A stretch of 44,032 bases of DNA, taken from assembly GCA_937984095.1 (NCBI GenBank), contig CALJYH010000057.1, positions 1-44,032 on the forward strand, written 5' to 3'. Made by a program: the position numbers and the translations under genes. The notes below the pieces were generated by a model. The model saw only the letters and a program-made list of their open reading frames with translations. It did no database searches and was not told where the DNA came from. Below, piece by piece: positions 26,773 to 35,895 of this stretch; positions within the stretch are counted from its first letter, which is position 1; each line of letters opens with the position of its first letter. The DNA is from an uncultured Gammaproteobacteria bacterium (GTDB taxonomy: Bacteria; Pseudomonadota; Gammaproteobacteria; GCA-001735895).

Positions 26773-27723
26773 TTAGTTTTGACAGGCGACCAGGTTCACC
26801 ATTTCAAATGCGATCGTCGCCGCCGCGAGCGAAGTTATTTCCGCATGATCGTAAGCCGGGGCGACTTCAACCACATCGGCAGCCACCAGGTTCAATCCCT
26901 GCAGACCGCGAATGATACCGACAAGTTCACGACTCGTGATACCCGCGATCTCGGGCGTTCCGGTGCCGGGCGCATGCGCCGGATCCAGAACATCTATATC
27001 AATCGACAGGTATAACGGATTATCCCCGACCCGCTCCCTGATGCGTTTTACTACGTGGTCAACACCATGCGCCTCCAGTTCGTCGCAGTGCACAATCTTG
27101 AAGCCGAGCTCTTCATCTTTAGCCAGGTCATCTGTGCTGTAAAGAGGTCCGCGAATGCCGACGTGCATCGATGCCTCATCGTTAAACAAGCCTTCTTCGG
27201 CAGCTCGGCGGAAGGGAGTGCCATGGGTGTAGGGCGCCCCGAAGTAAGTATCCCAGGTATCGAGATGTGCATCGAAATGCACCAATGCAACCTGGCCTGC
27301 AACCTTGTTTACCGAGCGCAATAGTGGCACCGCAATGGTGTGATCGCCGCCAAGGCTTACAATGACCGGCGCTTTCTGATAGAGCTCATCGGCTGCAGCC
27401 TCGATCTGTGCAATCGCCTCCTCGATATTGTAGGGATTACAGCCAACATCCCCGGCATCGGCAACCTGTATCGTCTTGAAGGGTTCGGTATCGTAGGCTG
27501 GATGAAAATTAGTGCGCAAATGGCGCGAGGCCTGGCGTATCGCCTGTGGTCCGAAACGTGCTCCCGGTCGGTAACTGGTGCCTGAGTCGAAGGGAATACC
27601 GAGTATCGCAACGTCGCAATAGGGCACGTCACGCAGTTCCGGCAGACGACAAAACGTCGATGGCCCGGCATATCTCGGAACAACTGTGCCGCTGACCGGC
27701 TCGATTGGAGGTGTCTTTGCCAT
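26773..27723 (-). CDS. speB: Agmatinase-like ureohydrolase
   Basis: This arginase-superfamily enzyme probably converts agmatine to putrescine and urea; guanidinobutyrase is an alternative. The binuclear manganese ligands are in [18 protein letters not shown] and [19 protein letters not shown], and the substrate-region motif is THGTPFRRA. The ATG at 27723, preceded by GAGGGAG, gives 316 aa, the usual length; the track start is upstream. It is divergent from def across 83 bp. No arginine decarboxylase is adjacent, so the gene symbol rests on family resemblance. Confidence 0.85.
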   Translation of the reverse strand: MAKTPPIEPVSGTVVPRYAGPSTFCRLPELRDVPYCDVAILGIPFDSGTSYRPGARFGPQAIRQASRHLRTNFHPAYDTEPFKTIQVADAGDVGCNPYNIEEAIAQIEAAADELYQKAPVIVSLGGDHTIAVPLLRSVNKVAGQVALVHFDAHLDTWDTYFGAPYTHGTPFRRAAEEGLFNDEASMHVGIRGPLYSTDDLAKDEELGFKIVHCDELEAHGVDHVVKRIRERVGDNPLYLSIDIDVLDPAHAPGTGTPEIAGITSRELVGIIRGLQGLNLVAADVVEVAPAYDHAEITSLAAATIAFEMVNLVACQN

Positions 27724-27806
27724 TTTGCTCCCTCGCTCTGTGGGCGAATTTGTTATATCACCGATATCTGGCACAATCAAACCGACTCAATCAACCGGTA
27801 ACGCAA

Positions 27807-28358
27807 GTGGCGATACGAACCATCTTGAAAATGGGTGATCCCCGACTATTAGAAGTTTCCGCTGAAGTCAATCCCATAGAAAATTCGTCCCTGGAGTCGC
27901 TATTGCAAGATATGTGGGAAACCATGACTGAAGCAGACGGGGCAGGGCTTGCAGCACCGCAAATTGGAGTCATGCAGCGCGTGGTGATTTTTGGTTGCCA
28001 GACTAATCCCCGCTATCCAGACGCACCCCCGGTCCCCGAAACCGTGCTGATCAATCCGGTCATCACGCCACTAAACGAGGTTCAGGAGGATGGTTGGGAA
28101 GGCTGTCTCAGTGTGCCAGGGATGCGCGGCATCGTGCCGAGATTTCGCGATATTCGATATCGGGGATTCGATCAGTACGGAAACACGATCGATCGTGAAG
28201 CATCGGGCTTTCACGCGCGCGTAGTGCAGCACGAATGTGATCACCTAGATGGTGTGCTCTATCCGTTTCGAATCAAGGATATGCGCCATTTCGGCTTTAT
28301 TGACACCCTGGCGGAAAAAGGCGTTATCGAGCTTCAACCCTGTGATGATGAGCCCTGA
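27807..28358 (+). CDS. def: Peptide deformylase (probably secondary copy)
   Basis: Peptide deformylase removes N-formyl groups from nascent proteins. The GTG at 27807 gives 183 aa beginning [14 protein letters not shown], as in the family; the longer track ORF runs into the promoter region. The metal site is complete: [10 protein letters not shown] (45-54), EGCLSVPG with Cys100, and QHECDH with His142, Glu143 and His146. The usual def-fmt-rsmB neighbours are missing, although a short formyltransferase overlaps the 3' end. I infer this is an additional deformylase. Confidence 0.9.
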   Translation: MAIRTILKMGDPRLLEVSAEVNPIENSSLESLLQDMWETMTEADGAGLAAPQIGVMQRVVIFGCQTNPRYPDAPPVPETVLINPVITPLNEVQEDGWEGCLSVPGMRGIVPRFRDIRYRGFDQYGNTIDREASGFHARVVQHECDHLDGVLYPFRIKDMRHFGFIDTLAEKGVIELQPCDDEP

Positions 28359-28983
28359 AACCAGTCTGCCTCGGGACCGCTTTGCATTACTCGCAAGTGG
28401 TGCTGATTTTTCCTGCGAGGTGTTGCAGGCGTTGCGCCGGAAAAACTATCAACCGACTTTATTAGTATTACCGGAGTATCCGCCCGCAAAAAATATGTCG
28501 GATCCCGAAACTGAAATTGTTACGGCTGCACCCCGTCGTCGATTATTAGAGCTGGGTCAGGATATCGAGATTGGCTATGCCCCTGCGGCTCGACAGACAG
28601 AATTTGCCAGCCTGATTCAACAAGCTGAAATCGATTATCTACTGGTTGCCTGCTGGCCTTACCTGATCGGTGAAGCTTTGATTACAAGCCCGAACAAGGC
28701 TGCTCTCAATCTGCACCCATCTCTATTACCTGATTTCCGTGGACCGAATCCCATCGAGCAACAACTTGCCCGGGGGATGTCGAGGTTCGGGGTGACCCTG
28801 CATCTGCTTAACCAACAATTCGATCAGGGCGATATTATCGCCCAGGCAAAATTGATCGATATTGACGAGAATGTAGACCGCGCGCACCTGGAATATCGCA
28901 ACGCGGTTCTGGGTGTCGAACTATTTATCGAAGCGGTAAAAAACCATGACCACGGGTGGAAGCCAATTCGGCAAACCGCGTAA
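28345..28983 (+). CDS. Formyltransferase-domain protein (Fmt-like, catalytic domain only)
   Basis: The 212-aa protein has the folate-dependent formyltransferase core: [12 protein letters not shown] with Asn122 and His124, and the distal FDQGDII with Asp163, giving the Asn-His-Asp catalytic set. It ends about 100 residues short of methionyl-tRNA formyltransferase, lacking the C-terminal OB-like domain that binds tRNA. Its substrate is therefore unknown. The start ATGATG lies within def, so the genes overlap by 14 bp and are likely coupled. Confidence 0.85.
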   Translation: MMSPETSLPRDRFALLASGADFSCEVLQALRRKNYQPTLLVLPEYPPAKNMSDPETEIVTAAPRRRLLELGQDIEIGYAPAARQTEFASLIQQAEIDYLLVACWPYLIGEALITSPNKAALNLHPSLLPDFRGPNPIEQQLARGMSRFGVTLHLLNQQFDQGDIIAQAKLIDIDENVDRAHLEYRNAVLGVELFIEAVKNHDHGWKPIRQTA

Positions 28984-29036
28984 CCGCACGAGATGGACGG
29001 AAAGGACGTCCTGACGAATACAGCAGGACACTGATC

Positions 29037-29390
29037 CTAAAGGCGTGCTGAAACATCATTGATATCAATAGTAATGTTCGTTGTTTCGTTGAGCGTGTTA
29101 GCAGTTAGTTGCGACAGCACGGAACTGGTATCGAGAACATCACTGCCGGTATTCTGAAGATTACGACCGGGGTGCTCGATAATTTTGGCACGTACAATCT
29201 GGGTTATCATTGTCAGTGCCGCGTGACCTTTCTTAATGCGGTACGACAACAGCACGATATCTCCATGATCAAATCCAATTTGAAACGAATGATTGCTGTC
29301 GCTAACACCGGTAATCAGACCGCTGAAGGCATTGAAATGATGATTTCTTACCCGGTCAACAAAATCGTCGTAGAGTATCCAGTTGGTCAC
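29037..29390 (-). CDS. Small conserved protein of unknown function
   Basis: I do not recognise the family with certainty. The 117-aa protein has a beta-rich first half (FSGLITGVSDSNHSFQIGFDHGDIVLLSYRI) that resembles small DUF4388/PATAN-like signalling domains. A helix and a Ser/Thr/Asn-rich tail follow. The GTG start overlaps the TGA of the upstream small ORF as GTGA, and GGGGGCA lies at the ribosome-binding position. It is thus probably translated by coupling from the exported peptide upstream. Confidence 0.6.
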   Translation of the reverse strand: MTNWILYDDFVDRVRNHHFNAFSGLITGVSDSNHSFQIGFDHGDIVLLSYRIKKGHAALTMITQIVRAKIIEHPGRNLQNTGSDVLDTSSVLSQLTANTLNETTNITIDINDVSARL

Positions 29391-29578
29391 CGCTGCCCCC
29401 GGTGTCTATGGCGACAGGTTGGTGGGGTCATTGCCGTAATCAAGTCCTGCTCTATCGACCCGGATCCATACAGTGGTGCCCACTTTGCCGTGAGCATTGT
29501 AATATCACGCGCATACACGGTACTGGTCAGGCTAACGGTCGATAATATTAAATTAGTGAGTAGCTTTTTAAATTGCAT
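29387..29578 (-). CDS. Small exported protein or truncated gene
   Basis: The 63-aa ORF has a convincing signal peptide (MQFKKLLTNLILSTVSLTSTVYA) followed by about 40 residues, including AKWAPLYGSGSIEQDLITAM, and ends in a His/Arg-rich tail. The ATG has TAAGG upstream. The WAPLYGS pattern recalls the start of a periplasmic solute-binding (family 3) domain, so this may be the 5' remnant of a degraded binding-protein gene. Its stop overlaps the start of the next minus-strand gene (GTGA). Confidence 0.5.
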   Translation of the reverse strand: MQFKKLLTNLILSTVSLTSTVYARDITMLTAKWAPLYGSGSIEQDLITAMTPPTCRHRHRGQR

Positions 29579-29788
29579 GATACTTTTGAGCCTTACATTT
29601 CATATACTTTCGTCAGCCATCTTCTATCAACAACCGATGGCATTATAAATAAGTTAAAGCTTCTAAGTTCTTTCCCTTTAGAATCAAAGCTATACGGCGA
29701 TTATTTAAAGTTAACTTGAATCAGAAGCAAACAAACACTGTCAGATGAGTATGGACCATAAATTAGTTTTTTCCTTAGAAACGAAGCG

Positions 29789-31084
29789 ATGATTAACCCT
29801 TCTCTCGAAACGCAAATTACAATCGATTATGAGCACATCTGGCATCCTTATAGCTCGATGCATAGCAAGTCCCCGGTGTTTCACGTCGATTCGGCTGCGG
29901 GCGTATACCTGCATCTTTCAAACGGTAAAAAGTTACTAGACGGAATGTCTTCCTGGTGGTGTGCAATCCATGGTTACAATCATCCGAGGTTAAACCAGGC
30001 GCTGGAACAGCAACTACAGCAGGTTGCACATGTGATGTTTGGTGGATTGACCCACAAACCTGCGATTCGTCTAGTTGAAAAGCTGGTAAGGCTGACACCG
30101 CAGGCATTGCAGTCGGTCTTCATCTCGGATTCAGGGTCTGTCGCGGTAGAAGTAGCGCTCAAACTGGCCATTCAATACTGGAATGCAAAAGGTGAGCCCG
30201 GCAAACAGCGCTTTGCAACATTGCGCAACGGTTATCACGGAGACACCATGGGCGCAATGTCGGTTTGCGATCCGGTAACCGGCATGCACAGCCTGTTCAA
30301 TGACGTCCTGACCCAGCAGTTTTATGTCGAACGGCCGAAATCCAGATATGGTGAAGCCTGTGATGAAGGCGACACCCATGCGCTCGAAAATTTACTGCAA
30401 CAAAACCATCAGCAGATTGCCGCGTTGATTCTTGAGCCTATCGTACAAGGGGCAGGGGGCATGTATTTTTACTCGAGCGATTATCTGCTGCGGGCGCGCG
30501 AGTTATGCAATCACTACCGGGTATTGCTGATCGCGGACGAAATCGCGACCGGGTTCGGACGTACCGGCAAACTATTTGCCTGCGAACACGCCCCGATTTC
30601 ACCCGATATCATGTGTGTCGGCAAGGCGCTCACAGGTGGCTACATGAGCCTGGCGGCGACGTTAACCACCACCGAAATCAGTAGTACGATCGATAATGGC
30701 AATCCGGGTGTATTTATGCACGGACCGACCTATATGGCCAATCCGCTAGCCTGTGCGGTCGCTAACGCGAGTATCGAGTTACTGCTGGAATCTGAATGGC
30801 AAGCGCGGATCCAACAAATTGAAAGGAAATTGACAGAACTACTTTCACCCTGCGAGGCGCTATCGCAGGTAGCCGAGGTTCGATGCCTGGGTGCTATTGG
30901 TGTTATCGAAATGAAAACACCGGTCGATATGGCATCAATTGTGCCCCAGTTCGTCGACGCCGGTATCTGGGTTCGCCCATTTGGCAAACTGGTTTACCTG
31001 ATGCCGCCTTATGTAATCTCGGATGCGGAACTGGAGCAACTCTGTGAAAAACTGGTCGAGGTTCTTGGACGTCAGGCCGATTAA
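29789..31084 (+). CDS. bioA: Adenosylmethionine-8-amino-7-oxononanoate aminotransferase
   Basis: BioA makes 7,8-diaminopelargonate in biotin synthesis, using SAM as amino donor. The 431-aa class III aminotransferase begins with IWHPYSSM, typical of BioA. It has HVMFGGLTHKPA, SDSGSVAVEVALK, GYHGDT, the cofactor Asp250 in LIADEIATGFGRTG, and the PLP lysine Lys279 in CVGKALTGGY. bioB, bioF, bioC and bioD are not adjacent, so the pathway is split. No clear BirA operator is visible; a short palindrome AAGTTAACTT lies in the upstream gap. Confidence 0.95.
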   Translation: MINPSLETQITIDYEHIWHPYSSMHSKSPVFHVDSAAGVYLHLSNGKKLLDGMSSWWCAIHGYNHPRLNQALEQQLQQVAHVMFGGLTHKPAIRLVEKLVRLTPQALQSVFISDSGSVAVEVALKLAIQYWNAKGEPGKQRFATLRNGYHGDTMGAMSVCDPVTGMHSLFNDVLTQQFYVERPKSRYGEACDEGDTHALENLLQQNHQQIAALILEPIVQGAGGMYFYSSDYLLRARELCNHYRVLLIADEIATGFGRTGKLFACEHAPISPDIMCVGKALTGGYMSLAATLTTTEISSTIDNGNPGVFMHGPTYMANPLACAVANASIELLLESEWQARIQQIERKLTELLSPCEALSQVAEVRCLGAIGVIEMKTPVDMASIVPQFVDAGIWVRPFGKLVYLMPPYVISDAELEQLCEKLVEVLGRQAD

Positions 31085-31124
31085 GATATTTGCGATGCGG
31101 CCGATATAGAGCAGGGAGGCTGCA

Positions 31125-31454
31125 ATGAAAATTATCCTGATCCCGGTTTTACTGTTATCGAGTTTACTGTCACTCGGCTGCGCTGAGCCACCTTTGGTCA
31201 TCGGCCAGCCAGCAGCGAGTATCAGCAAGGAAGAAGTCGTTATTTATTATATCGATCGTCCGCCTTGCAACTTTGAAACTCTGGCTTATATACGTGTGAC
31301 CGGTGGCTACTTTACGCTTGAATCGATGCTTGGAAAAATGCAACAACAGGCCGCCGGGGTTGGCGCCAACGGATTGTATGTGCTGCATACGCAGCAACTG
31401 GATATAAAGGAATACCTGGGAACCGCCAAAGCCATCCGTTGCCTGCCCGCGTAA
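31125..31454 (+). CDS. Putative lipoprotein
   Basis: The 109-aa protein has a lipoprotein signal with lipobox LSLGC (Cys at residue 19). The mature part is small and beta/alpha mixed, with two further cysteines (RPPCNFETL and AIRCLPA) that may form a disulfide. The segment LGKMQQQAAGVGANGLYVL recalls small outer-membrane lipoproteins that handle stress, with the ANGLYVL strand. GGAGG lies 8 bp upstream of the ATG. It converges with the 35-aa acidic ORF. Confidence 0.75.
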   Translation: MKIILIPVLLLSSLLSLGCAEPPLVIGQPAASISKEEVVIYYIDRPPCNFETLAYIRVTGGYFTLESMLGKMQQQAAGVGANGLYVLHTQQLDIKEYLGTAKAIRCLPA

Positions 31455-31467
31455 CGGGTAACGATAT

Positions 31468-31575
31468 CTAGCTTTCCTCTTCTTCTTCGTCGCCCTGTTG
31501 CTCGTCTTCGGGAGCGTCCTGCAGGATTTTTTCCTTTTCGTCAGGGGTTAATACCACTGTGTCTTCACTACCCAT
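31468..31575 (-). CDS. 35-aa acidic small protein (not in ORF track)
   Basis: The reverse complement encodes MGSEDTVVLTPDEKEKILQDAPEDEQQGDEEEEES, quoted here only by its ends: MGSEDTVVLTPDEK to GDEEEEES. It has 35 residues, is strongly acidic and probably disordered with one short helix. A near-perfect Shine-Dalgarno, GAGGAGG, lies 6 bp before the ATG, which is the main evidence that it is translated. It converges with the lipoprotein gene 13 bp away and is divergent from fumC. No function is assigned. Confidence 0.6.
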   Translation of the reverse strand: MGSEDTVVLTPDEKEKILQDAPEDEQQGDEEEEES

Positions 31576-31765
31576 TATGACCTCCTCAGTAGAGTATAAA
31601 TATGGTGTCATTGATCATTCAATATGAACGGATTATAGACCAGTTCAAATGCTTTTGTGTTACTGCATTTGTAGTTTCTAAAGGAGATTATCTTTCATTT
31701 CTGGCGCATAAATTTTAAGTCCAGGTGTTACAATTAGGCGATACTTAAGCATTGCGTGACAATTC

Positions 31766-33151
31766 ATGGCTAAAAAGAAAATCAAGGTCACCGATAGCAT
31801 GGGTACGGTAGAAATTCCGGCCGATGCGCTCTACCAGGCCCAAACTCAGCGTGCCCTCGACAATTTCCAGATTAGTTCGTTGCGACTGCCACAATCGATG
31901 ATACGGGCACTTTCACTGATTAAAAAAGCCTGTGCCGAAACCAACCTCGACCTGGAGAAGATTGATCAGGAGCGGGGGCATGCGATTGCGCAGGCAGCGG
32001 ACCTGATTATCGCGGGTAAACACGAGGATCAGTTTTGCGTCGATGTTTTCCAGACCGGGTCGGGCACCAGTAGTAATATGAACGTCAATGAAGTAATAGC
32101 TTCACTTGCCTCGACCAGGGCACTGCAGGTACACCCCAATGACCACGTCAATATGGGGCAGAGCTCTAATGACGTCTTTCCCTCGGCTATTCATATTGCG
32201 GCCGCCGAAATGATCCATGAACAATTGCTGCCGGCCTCGCAAATGCTGGAAATCGCCCTGGAAAAACGTGTGGATGAACACCGCAAAACTATCAAGACCG
32301 GACGCACTCACCTGATGGACGCAATGCCGATATCCCTGGGTCAGGAAATTTCCGCTTGGGCGTCGCAGTTAAAAAATGACCGCTACCGCATTCAAACAGC
32401 CCTGAGCAGGCTGCAGCAGCTCGCCATTGGCGGAACCGCAGTCGGTACCGGGATTAACACGCCACCCGATTTTGGTCAGCGTGTCTGCGAAAAACTTCAT
32501 GCCACAACGGGTATTCGGTTTAAACAAATGGAAAATCTGTTTGAGGGTTTGAGTACTCAAAACACGGCACTGGAGGTCAGTGGACAGCTGCGAGTAATGG
32601 CGACCTCGCTGACTAAAATTTGTAACGACTTGCGCTGGATGAACTCCGGACCACTCACAGGATTGGGCGAGATTCGGTTAGAAGCTCTGCAACCGGGTAG
32701 TTCGATTATGCCAGCCAAGGTCAACCCGGTGATTCCTGAGGCCGTGTTGATGGCGGCTGCACAGGTTAACGGCAACGACAGCACTATCGCACTGGCAGCG
32801 CAGTCAGGAAATTTCCAGTTAAATGTCATGCTACCGGTCATCGCTTATAATTTACTGCAGAGCATTGAGATCCTTGCTAATGCGATTCGCCACCTGGTCA
32901 GGGTTATCGAGTCCATGTCGGCAAATAGTGAAAACATGGCTCAAAACCTCTCTTTCAACCCGATTTTGGTCACCGCTTTAAATCCCATCATCGGCTATCA
33001 GAAAGCGGCCGAAATCGCTAAAGCCGCATTGGTTCAAAATCGATCTATACTTGAAGTAGCACTAGAAATGACCGATATCGATGAAGCCAGACTTAAGAGT
33101 TTGCTCGATCCAGCCAACCTCGTTAAAAATCAACAGGAAGAACCTGGTTGA
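31766..33151 (+). CDS. fumC: Fumarate hydratase class II
   Basis: FumC interconverts fumarate and malate in the TCA cycle and is the iron-independent, oxidant-resistant fumarase. The 461-aa protein has the superfamily motifs TGSGTSSNMNVNEV (97-110), GRTHLMDAMP with active-site His182, and the signature GSSIMPAKVNP (311-321). Its class II length and lack of Fe-S cysteines exclude FumA/B, and aspartase is less likely. It stands alone between the small acidic ORF and slt. Confidence 0.93.
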   Translation: MAKKKIKVTDSMGTVEIPADALYQAQTQRALDNFQISSLRLPQSMIRALSLIKKACAETNLDLEKIDQERGHAIAQAADLIIAGKHEDQFCVDVFQTGSGTSSNMNVNEVIASLASTRALQVHPNDHVNMGQSSNDVFPSAIHIAAAEMIHEQLLPASQMLEIALEKRVDEHRKTIKTGRTHLMDAMPISLGQEISAWASQLKNDRYRIQTALSRLQQLAIGGTAVGTGINTPPDFGQRVCEKLHATTGIRFKQMENLFEGLSTQNTALEVSGQLRVMATSLTKICNDLRWMNSGPLTGLGEIRLEALQPGSSIMPAKVNPVIPEAVLMAAAQVNGNDSTIALAAQSGNFQLNVMLPVIAYNLLQSIEILANAIRHLVRVIESMSANSENMAQNLSFNPILVTALNPIIGYQKAAEIAKAALVQNRSILEVALEMTDIDEARLKSLLDPANLVKNQQEEPG

Positions 33152-33218
33152 AACTCTTGCTTAATTGATAATTTACTTTTAGAATTTGGTCTAAATTTTT
33201 GAAATATAAGGATTTATA

Positions 33219-35180
33219 ATGCCAGTGGCATTGTTAAATTTAAGATTTGACACTTGGGTCAGAAGCGTCGGAGTTTTGCTTTTTCTGATAGCCGGTGCAT
33301 TTAGCCCGCAGCTTCAGGCGAAGCAGGGTATCGAACAACAGCGCCAGTTGTTTCATGACGCGTCGTCAGCGCTTGAGCGCAACCAGATAACAAGATTTAA
33401 CCGCCTGCTCAAACAACTTGGTGATTACCCGGCCGCCCCTTACCTCGAGTACGATGCCTTCAAACGGGGTGCGAATCGAGTAAAGACAACGCAGGCCGAG
33501 ACATTTTTTAAGCAATATGCCGAATTTCCGTTTGTATACCATGCTCGCGGGAAATGGCTTAACGTGCTTGCACAGCGTCGAGACTGGGAGAATTACTTGG
33601 AGTTTTTTGATAATCGAGAGAATACGCGACTGAAATGTCTCGCTTTTCAGGCAAGATTGAATCTTAACCAGCTCGAAGGATTAAACGACGAAATTGCCAA
33701 AGTCTGGTTGCGTGGTTATTCGCAACCTTCGCAATGTGATCCGGCATTTTCTTATTTCCTTAAGAATTATGACCAGGCAGAACAGGCCATCTGGTTGCGT
33801 ATTGAAAAGGCGTTCAAGGCCCGCCGACCCAAGTTGGCGCGCCACCTTAGCAAGCAACTAGATCGGGAAGGCCAGGCCACGGTCGAGACCTGGTACCGGG
33901 CACATCAACGCCCCGAGCGAGCGCTTAAAAAACTGGGCGATGCCGAGGACACTTTCCATAACCGGGCTATTATTGTCCATGCGATAGATCGCCTCGCTCG
34001 CAAAGATAGCTTGAAGGCGCTCGAGTTCTGGAATTTGAACCGCGATCATTTTGCTTTTACCGTGGAGCAAAAGAATCAAGTCCAATTGCGTATCGCCTTG
34101 TCCGCCGCTTACCAACACGAATCTGAAGCTCGAACATTACTCTCTAATCTCGAGCCATCCGCCATGAATGACCAGGCCTATCTCTGGCTGGCGCGTATTC
34201 AGTTACGTAGTCACGACTGGACCGGATTACTGGATACCATCAAACGAATGCCACCGCATTTGCAGCAGGAAAACGAATGGCAATACTGGTTATCTCGCTC
34301 CATGGAGGCCGAGGGTAAGCTCGTCGAATCGCTCTCCTTGCTTGAGCAATTATCGGAAAAAAGCAGTTACTATGGCTTCCTCGCGGCCGATAAACTCAAA
34401 CGCGAATATCGAATCAACCAGGAAGATGCCTCCAGTGTCAAAATCGATGAAGAAGCGATTCTGGCGACCAATCCTCACATGCTGCGTGCACGCGAACTTT
34501 TTTACCTCGATCGCCTGGTTGACGCCAAGCGCGAATGGTTCCAGGCCTTGCGTTACCTCGATCAGAACCAGATAAAACAGGCGGCCACACTCGCGTCGAA
34601 TTGGCAATGGCACGATAGTGCGATCCGTACCGTCGCCAAAACCCCGCACCGCAATGACTTCAGCCTGCGTTTCCCAACGCCATACAAACAGCAGGTGTTC
34701 GAACATGCCCAGTCTCGCGATCTCGATCCCTCGCTGATTTATGGTGTCATGCGGCGTGAAAGCCTGTTTGATCCGCTGGCCCGGTCGAGCGTCGGCGCGC
34801 TGGGGCTGATGCAGCTAATGCCGAGCACCGCGCGTCTGGTAGCCAGTTCACTGGGAATGAAACGCCCGCGCAAGTCAGATATCCTGCATATCGAGAATAA
34901 TATCCGCCTGGGCACTCACTACCTTAAAACGGTTATGAACCGGTTCGACAATAATGTCGCGCTAGCGGCGGCGGCTTACAATGCCGGTCCCAGGAATGTG
35001 AAACGCTGGCTACCAAAGAACTCCGCCATGTCAGCCGATTTATGGGTGGAAACCGTTCCCTTCAAAGAAACCCGTAATTATGTACAGGCGGTGCTTGCAT
35101 ATTCGACGGTATTCGATAAATCGCTGGGTAAAAATACCTTGATGTCCAGCCGCATGGGTGATATCAGAACCGAGTACTAG
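33219..35180 (+). CDS. slt: Soluble lytic murein transglycosylase (Slt70 type)
   Basis: This periplasmic enzyme cleaves peptidoglycan to 1,6-anhydromuropeptides. The 653-aa protein has an N-terminal signal region with a hydrophobic stretch and ALA-like site ending near QLQAKQ. A long alpha-helical superhelix (about residues 40-480) forms the ring, and a C-terminal SLT domain has catalytic Glu514 in VMRRESLFDP, then GALGLMQLMP and AAAYNAGP. The length matches Slt70. AAGGA lies 9 bp before the ATG. Confidence 0.93.
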   Translation: MPVALLNLRFDTWVRSVGVLLFLIAGAFSPQLQAKQGIEQQRQLFHDASSALERNQITRFNRLLKQLGDYPAAPYLEYDAFKRGANRVKTTQAETFFKQYAEFPFVYHARGKWLNVLAQRRDWENYLEFFDNRENTRLKCLAFQARLNLNQLEGLNDEIAKVWLRGYSQPSQCDPAFSYFLKNYDQAEQAIWLRIEKAFKARRPKLARHLSKQLDREGQATVETWYRAHQRPERALKKLGDAEDTFHNRAIIVHAIDRLARKDSLKALEFWNLNRDHFAFTVEQKNQVQLRIALSAAYQHESEARTLLSNLEPSAMNDQAYLWLARIQLRSHDWTGLLDTIKRMPPHLQQENEWQYWLSRSMEAEGKLVESLSLLEQLSEKSSYYGFLAADKLKREYRINQEDASSVKIDEEAILATNPHMLRARELFYLDRLVDAKREWFQALRYLDQNQIKQAATLASNWQWHDSAIRTVAKTPHRNDFSLRFPTPYKQQVFEHAQSRDLDPSLIYGVMRRESLFDPLARSSVGALGLMQLMPSTARLVASSLGMKRPRKSDILHIENNIRLGTHYLKTVMNRFDNNVALAAAAYNAGPRNVKRWLPKNSAMSADLWVETVPFKETRNYVQAVLAYSTVFDKSLGKNTLMSSRMGDIRTEY

Positions 35181-35197
35181 TCAAGATACTCGATCCG

Positions 35198-35797
35198 ATG
35201 AAAATTTACGGTGATGTCTATTCCGGAAACTGTTACAAGCTGAAACTCATCTGCACGTTGCTCGCTATCGAGCACGAGTGGATTCCTGTCGATATTCTGA
35301 AGGGCGACACCCGCAGCGAAAAATTCCTTGCACTGAATCCCAATGGCCAAATCCCAGTTTGTGTGACCGACAGGGGAGACGTACTCACCGAATCCAATGC
35401 GATTCTTTATTACCTGGCACAGGATAGCCATTACTGGCCGAATGATCGACTGGCGCAAACCCGGGTTCTTGAATGGCAGTTTTTCGAGCAATATAGCCAT
35501 GAGCCTTCGATAGCAGTCGCTCGTTTCATCAAGCTTTACCAGGGCATGCCGGAAGATCGAAAAGATGAATACCAGGCCAAACTGAAAGCAGGTTATCGAG
35601 CTTTGGACCTGATGGAAAAGCATCTCAGCAATAACAGCTTCCTGGTAGATAATAACTGCAGCATCGCGGATATCTCGCTGTTTGCTTATACCCACGTCGC
35701 AACTGAAGGTGGATTCGAACTATCGGATTTTCCTGCCATCGAGGCCTGGATTGCCCGAATTCAGGCACTGGAAGGCTTCATTTCAATGGCCGGCTGA
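35198..35797 (+). CDS. Glutathione S-transferase family protein
   Basis: The 199-aa protein has an N-terminal thioredoxin-fold domain (about residues 1-75: GDVYSGNCYKLKL, the Ser/Cys-region start, NPNGQIPVC with the cis-Pro, and TESNAIL with the Glu-Ser pair that binds glutathione). An all-helical C-terminal domain follows (about 85-195), with the N-capping motif CSIADISLFAY. Its substrate is unknown. It starts 17 bp after slt, so cotranscription is possible. Confidence 0.88.
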   Translation: MKIYGDVYSGNCYKLKLICTLLAIEHEWIPVDILKGDTRSEKFLALNPNGQIPVCVTDRGDVLTESNAILYYLAQDSHYWPNDRLAQTRVLEWQFFEQYSHEPSIAVARFIKLYQGMPEDRKDEYQAKLKAGYRALDLMEKHLSNNSFLVDNNCSIADISLFAYTHVATEGGFELSDFPAIEAWIARIQALEGFISMAG

Positions 35798-35807
35798 GCT
35801 AAGACAA

Positions 35808-35836
35808 TTGTATTAAAAAATCACTGTGTTTATACT
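35808..35836 (+). promoter_or_regulatory. Candidate sigma-70 promoter of the FBP aldolase gene
   Basis: TTGTAT (35808-35813) and TATACT (35831-35836) have the ideal 17 bp spacer, with TG upstream of the -10. The predicted start is about 50 bp before the GTG. Confidence 0.55.
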
Positions 35837-35895
35837 TCGACCGCACTGCTAAAAACCTGTTTTTTTGTCCACTCAAACCGGAAGAACTCTAGACC

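Noticed and set aside
29649-29788. BirA operator upstream of bioA
   Set aside because: Only a short palindrome AAGTTAACTT was seen; it does not match the BirA box.
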